A stretch of DNA of 43,860 bases from Rhodanobacter sp. 67-28. Lineage in GTDB: Bacteria > Pseudomonadota > Gammaproteobacteria > Xanthomonadales > Rhodanobacteraceae. Made by a program: the position numbers and the translations under genes. Of the stretch, positions 39,021-43,860 are shown piece by piece. Location of the stretch: NCBI GenBank assembly GCA_001898415.1, contig MKTU01000044.1, positions 1 to 43,860 of the forward strand, in the 5' to 3' direction. Within the stretch, counting starts at the first letter, position 1, and every line of letters begins with the position of its first letter. The notes beneath the pieces are model-generated. The model saw nothing but the letters and a program-made list of their open reading frames with translations, did no database searches and was not told the DNA's origin.

Positions 39021-39479
39021 ATGCAAAAGCTGATCATCCTGCCGGTTGTTGCGCTGCTGGCACTTGCCGTCGCCGGTTGCCACATCGCGTACACGCCGGA
39101 CGTGCAGCAAGGCAATCTGCTGGACGAAAAGATGGTGGATCAGCTCAAACCGGGGATGACGAAGCACCAGGTCCTTCTGCTGCTCGGCACGCCATCGGTG
39201 CGCACGCCGTTCGACAACAGCCGCTGGGACTACGTGTCCACCCAGTCCCGCCGCGGCGGCAAGCCCAAGGTGCGCACGTTCAAGCTGACCTTCAACAACG
39301 ACACCCTGGTGCACACCGAAGGCGACTTCTTCGCCCGCGACCCGCAGCAGCTGATCAGGGAAAGCCGCAAGTACAACTCGGGTTATCCGGCGAACGAAAC
39401 CCAGGGCGACAAGAGCCAGTCACCGGATGACAAGAAGAACGACGGCGGCCTGGGCCAGGGGACCGACGGCGGCCATTGA
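39021..39479 (+). CDS. bamE: Outer membrane assembly lipoprotein BamE
   Basis: A 152-residue lipoprotein. The signal peptide ends in LALAVAGC with Cys20 as the lipidated residue. The BamE fold is shown by LKPGMTKHQVLLLLGTPSVR and YVSTQSRRGG. It is a subunit of the BAM complex that inserts beta-barrel proteins in the outer membrane. The C-terminal tail (GDKSQSPDDKKNDGGLGQG) is acidic, glycine-rich and longer than in E. coli. It diverges from fur, the conserved Xanthomonadales arrangement. Confidence 0.95.
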   Translation: MQKLIILPVVALLALAVAGCHIAYTPDVQQGNLLDEKMVDQLKPGMTKHQVLLLLGTPSVRTPFDNSRWDYVSTQSRRGGKPKVRTFKLTFNNDTLVHTEGDFFARDPQQLIRESRKYNSGYPANETQGDKSQSPDDKKNDGGLGQGTDGGH

Positions 39480-39503
39480 GGCTGGCGCGCGGGCGGCAGG
39501 GTT

Positions 39504-39785
39504 TCAGCGCGAACGCCGGCGCCGCGCCTCCATCGGGTCGAGTGTCAGCGGTCGGCAGATCTCGATGCGGTCACCGTCGCGCACGCGCTGCCCGGCAACG
39601 ACCTTGTGTCCGAAGATGCCCAGCCGGGCCGGATCGATGGCACCTGCCGGCAGCGACGACGCGATGCCGCTGGCGGTGACCGCCTCGGCCACCGTGCAAC
39701 CGTCGGCGACCTGCACGCGACGACGCACCACCACCGAATCGCCATCGGCAAACACCACCTCGATGCCGATCGACGGCTCAACCAT
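39504..39785 (-). CDS. rnfH: RnfH family protein (RatB)
   Basis: A 93-residue protein with a beta-grasp ubiquitin-like pattern (IGIEVVFADGDSVVVRRRVQ, then DRIEICRPLTLDPMEARRRR). The family pairs with RatA in many proteobacteria; in some its gene was called a toxin antidote, but the role is uncertain. The start at 39785 overlaps the end of ratA by eight bases. Confidence 0.88.
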   Translation of the reverse strand: MVEPSIGIEVVFADGDSVVVRRRVQVADGCTVAEAVTASGIASSLPAGAIDPARLGIFGHKVVAGQRVRDGDRIEICRPLTLDPMEARRRRSR

Positions 39786-40209
39786 GGAGGCGCTCCGCTT
39801 CGCGGCAGAAGTCATCCACCATGCGCCCGGCCAGCCCCTGGAAGCCGAGCCGCAAGGCGGCACCGCCGAGCCTGCCCGCGTAATCGAAATCAAGCGCAAA
39901 GGCGACCTTGCTGCCGGCATCACCCAGCGCGGTGAAGTCCCACACGCCATGCAGGCTGCGAAATGGTCCTTCGACCAGGTTCATCTCCAGGCGCCGCGGC
40001 GCGTCGAGCACGTTGCGCGTGGTGAAGCTCTGGCTGAACCCGGCAAACTTGAGATCCAGCCTGGCCACCACCACGTTGTCGCCGCGCTCCAGCACTTCGG
40101 CGTCCGCACACCAGGCGAAGCGCTTTGGGTATGCTTCCACCTCATTGACCAGTTCGAACATCTGCGCCGGCGAGTACTTCACCAACGCGCTGCGACGTAT
40201 TTCGATCAC
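39778..40209 (-). CDS. ratA: RatA / coenzyme Q-binding START-like protein
   Basis: A 143-residue START/SRPBCC-fold protein, with IRRSALVKYSPAQMFELVNE near the N-terminus and YPKRFAWCADAEVL following. Homologs include E. coli RatA, reported to bind the 50S subunit, and Coq10-like proteins that carry coenzyme Q. The start is taken as GTG 40209 because GAGAGG lies five bases upstream; ATG 40236 has no such site. The gene overlaps rnfH and diverges from smpB, the conserved smpB-ratA-rnfH neighbourhood. Confidence 0.9.
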   Translation of the reverse strand: MIEIRRSALVKYSPAQMFELVNEVEAYPKRFAWCADAEVLERGDNVVVARLDLKFAGFSQSFTTRNVLDAPRRLEMNLVEGPFRSLHGVWDFTALGDAGSKVAFALDFDYAGRLGGAALRLGFQGLAGRMVDDFCREAERLHG

Positions 40210-40350
40210 GACAACCTCTCGGGCTTGTGCATTCATCCATGAATGCGAAGATCAAGTGAGCGCCCGCCCCGAGGCGCCATCTCGACAAATGCGTCGCCCC
40301 GATGGGGCGGCGGGCAATGCGGCCGCCCAGTGGCCCGAAGTTTAGCGGAC

Positions 40351-40839
40351 ATGGCCAAGAGCAAGGACAAGGACACCAAGGGCGGCGGCACCATCGCGCT
40401 GAACAAGCGCGCGCGCTTCGAATATCACATCGACCAGCGCTTCGAGGCCGGCGTTGCCCTGCAAGGCTGGGAACTGAAGGCGCTGCGTGCCGGCCGCATC
40501 AATTTCGGCGACAGTTATGCGGTGGTGCTCAGGAACGAGGTGTTCCTGGTCGGCTGCTCGATCCCGCCGCTGATCAGCGCGTCGACGCACGTCATCGCCG
40601 AGGATCGGCGCACCCGCAAGCTGCTGCTCCACCGCAAGGAGATCGACCAGCTGGTCGGTGCGGTCGAACGCAAGGGCCACACCCTGGTGCCCACGGCGAT
40701 GTACTGGAAAGGCAACAAGGTCAAGGTCGAGATCGGCTTGGCCCGCGGCAAGCAGGAGCACGACAAGCGCGAGACCGAGAAGCAACGCGATTGGCAGATC
40801 GAGAAGCAGCGCACCATGCGCTCGCACAACCGCGCCTGA
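40351..40839 (+). CDS. smpB: SsrA-binding protein SmpB
   Basis: A 162-residue SmpB. The OB-fold region contains [20 protein letters not shown] and [17 protein letters not shown], and the conserved basic C-terminal tail ([16 protein letters not shown]) inserts into the decoding centre in the known mechanism. It delivers tmRNA to stalled ribosomes. The ssrA gene itself is not in this window. Confidence 0.97.
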   Translation: MAKSKDKDTKGGGTIALNKRARFEYHIDQRFEAGVALQGWELKALRAGRINFGDSYAVVLRNEVFLVGCSIPPLISASTHVIAEDRRTRKLLLHRKEIDQLVGAVERKGHTLVPTAMYWKGNKVKVEIGLARGKQEHDKRETEKQRDWQIEKQRTMRSHNRA

Positions 40840-40847
40840 TCAGCGAA

Positions 40848-40875
40848 CCCCGCCTTGCGCCAGTGCGCGGCGGGG
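40848..40875. terminator. Hairpin between convergent smpB and purA
   Basis: CCCCGCC and GGCGGGG flank an inner GCGC-CAGT-GCGC stem. No T run follows on either strand, but its position between two convergent genes suggests a bidirectional transcript end. Confidence 0.45.
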
Positions 40876-40885
40876 CGTACGGACC

Positions 40886-42256
<1,371 letters not shown>

Positions 42257-43126
42257 CTACTTCCGCGGTGCGGGGTCGTCGAAGTAATGCAGGAACGGCG
42301 AATCAGGCTTGAGGATGAGCACGCCGTTGCCGGTTTCCATCGACGCACGATAGGCCGCCAGGCTGCGATAGAACGAGTAGAACTCCGGGTCCTTGCTGTA
42401 GGCACGCGCATAGATCGCGGCGGCTTCGGCATCGCCCTCGCCTTTCACCTTGGCGGCATCCCGGTTGGCATCGGCTTCCAGCACCTGCGCCTGGCGATCC
42501 GCGTCGGCCTTGATCCGGGTCGCCGCTTCCTGGCCCGTGTAACGCAGTTCATTGGCCAGTTGCAGGCGCTCGGCACGCATCCGCTTGTACACCGATTCGC
42601 TGACCTCGTTGGGCAGGTCGATGCGCTTGATGCGCACGTCGACCACCGCAATGCCCAGGTTCTTGCGCGCGGAAAGATCGGTCTGAGCACGCACCCGCTC
42701 GGTGATGTCCTTGCGCCCGCCGGAGATCAGGTCGGGCAAGGTGCGTGCATTGAACTCGAACCGCAGCGCGTCCTTGACGATGGGGGTGAGCCGCTGCGCG
42801 GCCTGCAGCTGGTCGCCGCCGGTGGCGCGGTAATAGGCCGCGTTGTCGGCGATGCGCCACTTGACGTAAAAATCGACGTTGACGCTCTTCTTCTCGGAGG
42901 TGAAGTAGCGCTCGGGCGGCGCGTCGAGCGACAGGATGCGCTTGTCGAAATGGATCACCTGCTGCAGCACGGGCAGCTTGAAATGCAGGCCCGGCTGGTA
43001 GTCCGTGTGCACGATGCGACCGAATTGCAGGACCAATGCGCTGTGGCCTTCGCTCACCACGAACATGCTGCTCAAGCCGAGCAGGATCACCACGACGGCA
43101 ACGAATGCGGCAACGATGCGGTTCAT
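42257..43126 (-). CDS. hflC: HflC: FtsH protease modulator subunit
   Basis: A 289-residue SPFH/prohibitin-domain protein. One N-terminal membrane segment (about residues 4-24) is followed by the band-7 domain (GHSALVLQFGRIV...). With HflK it forms a periplasm-facing complex around FtsH and limits its activity on membrane proteins. The start ATG 43126 overlaps the hflK stop by four bases. It ends 78 bases before purA. Confidence 0.96.
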   Translation of the reverse strand: MNRIVAAFVAVVVILLGLSSMFVVSEGHSALVLQFGRIVHTDYQPGLHFKLPVLQQVIHFDKRILSLDAPPERYFTSEKKSVNVDFYVKWRIADNAAYYRATGGDQLQAAQRLTPIVKDALRFEFNARTLPDLISGGRKDITERVRAQTDLSARKNLGIAVVDVRIKRIDLPNEVSESVYKRMRAERLQLANELRYTGQEAATRIKADADRQAQVLEADANRDAAKVKGEGDAEAAAIYARAYSKDPEFYSFYRSLAAYRASMETGNGVLILKPDSPFLHYFDDPAPRK

Positions 43127-43860
43127 GGCTGTGCTCCCTTGTCGCTCGCACTGCTTGCCGTTGCGGGGGTCGGCACGATCGCGCCGACCTGGGTCGTCCC
43201 CGCCTGGGATGCGGCGCCCGGCGTCGAGGGCAGGTTGATGATGTTGCGACCGCTGGCGTCGTCGACGATCTTGGTGTTGTGTGCCATCACCTCTTCCATG
43301 GTCTCCAGCCACAACCGCTTGCGGGTCACTTCGGGCGCTGCCTTGTACTGCGCCAGCAACAGGTTGAAGCGATCGGTGTCGCCTTCGGCGCGGGCGACGC
43401 GCTCGGCCTTGTAGCCAGCCGCTTCCGCGGCGATGCGGGCCGCTTCGCCGCGCGCCACCGGCACGACCTTGCTGGAATAGGCCAGCGCGGCGTTCTCGAT
43501 GCTCTGCTTGTCTTCGCGCGCGTTGTTGACGTCGTCGAAGGCGTCCTTCACCTCATCGGGTGGCGCCACGTTCTGGAAGCTCACCTCGGTGACGCGCAAG
43601 CCCGAATCGTAGACGTCCAGCGTCCGCTGCAACGCCTGCTGCGCCTGGGTGACCAGGTTGGCGCCGGCCGCCGACAGGACCTGGTCCATGTCGCTGCCGC
43701 CGATCACGCCGCGCACGGCGGCTTCGGCGGCGGCACTGATGGTGCCGTCCGGATCGGTCAGCGAGAACAGGTACTTGCGCGAATCATCCACCTGGTACTG
43801 CACGGTGAAGTCGATCGTGATGATGTTCTCGTCGCGGGTCAGCATGGCCACCTTGTCGGT
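43123..43860 (-). CDS. hflK: HflK: FtsH protease modulator subunit, N-terminal part missing
   Basis: About 245 C-terminal residues are visible; the gene continues beyond the right edge. The band-7 segment reads LTRDENIITIDFTVQYQVDD, and the helical region EDKQSIENAALAYSSKVVPVARGEAARI is typical of HflK. The C-terminal tail is Ala/Pro/Thr-rich. Its stop overlaps the hflC start by four bases, so the pair is translationally coupled. Confidence 0.95.
   Translation of the reverse strand, partial: TDKVAMLTRDENIITIDFTVQYQVDDSRKYLFSLTDPDGTISAAAEAAVRGVIGGSDMDQVLSAAGANLVTQAQQALQRTLDVYDSGLRVTEVSFQNVAPPDEVKDAFDDVNNAREDKQSIENAALAYSSKVVPVARGEAARIAAEAAGYKAERVARAEGDTDRFNLLLAQYKAAPEVTRKRLWLETMEEVMAHNTKIVDDASGRNIINLPSTPGAASQAGTTQVGAIVPTPATASSASDKGAQP

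Noticed and set aside
39504..40209. ratA/rnfH as a toxin-antitoxin module
   Set aside because: Although the names RatA and RatB suggest this, both belong to conserved housekeeping-like families beside smpB and bamE; there is no sign of a mobile or addictive cassette.

Overview
The window is a high-GC, gene-dense chromosomal segment of a gammaproteobacterium, most likely a member of the Xanthomonadales/Lysobacterales of the Rhodanobacteraceae type (Rhodanobacter, Dyella, Frateuria and relatives). This rests on protein style, very strong G/C third positions, and gene order: hrcA-grpE-dnaK-dnaJ-dapB-carA-carB-greA and fur/bamE/rnfH/ratA/smpB are typical of that group. The genus is inference. No tRNA, rRNA, insertion sequence, CRISPR array or integrase was seen. 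No gene-free stretch exceeds 300 bases; the longest are about 280 bases (486-765, nothing recognised), 269 bases (38253-38521, a structured RNA) and 231 bases (20976-21206, a large hairpin plus an AT-rich promoter region).

Layout. (1) 1-10.3 kb, accessory metabolism and stress: an edge-truncated unknown gene; an unusual short-chain dehydrogenase-like protein with a Cys4 knuckle; a pirin; a three-gene alkylation-damage operon (ada, a 2OG-Fe(II) oxygenase, alkB); two small membrane proteins; an MBL-fold hydrolase; a complete subclass B3 metallo-beta-lactamase; and an FAD amine oxidase overlapping csaA. (2) 10.3-18.5 kb, minus strand: cmk, rpsA and ihfB, then lapA-lapB-(MraY-like transferase)-(NDP-sugar dehydratase)-galU packed with overlaps or a 1-base gap, linking LPS quality control to surface polysaccharide precursor supply. 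(3) 18.6-22.4 kb, plus strand: acyl-CoA-binding protein, fadH, a LysR regulator and the zinc-free form of ribosomal protein L36. (4) 22.5-34.1 kb, mostly minus: carA-carB-greA, an inverted 2OG oxygenase, dapB, and the hrcA-grpE-dnaK-dnaJ chaperone block with a clear heat-shock promoter in front of dnaK. (5) 34.2-43.9 kb: recN, a divergent NarL/UhpB-type two-component pair, a GGA-rich structured RNA, fur/bamE, rnfH/ratA, smpB, purA and hflC/hflK (hflK runs off the right edge).

The most interesting signal is non-coding: 38272-38480 folds by eye into a series of hairpins with GGA in or beside the loops, ending in a strong intrinsic terminator whose own loop is AGGA. That is the architecture of RsmY/RsmZ/CsrB-type RNAs that sequester CsrA/RsmA. 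It begins about 20-30 bases after a sensor kinase gene, in a block that interrupts the usual recN-fur neighbourhood. A second candidate RNA lies on the minus strand at 21008-21134, divergent from the LysR gene.

Start codons were moved from the longest open frame where a Shine-Dalgarno sequence or family alignment decided it (the pirin, dnaK, ratA, ihfB, rpsA, fadH and others). All promoter, terminator and RNA calls were made by eye; no folding or database search was run.
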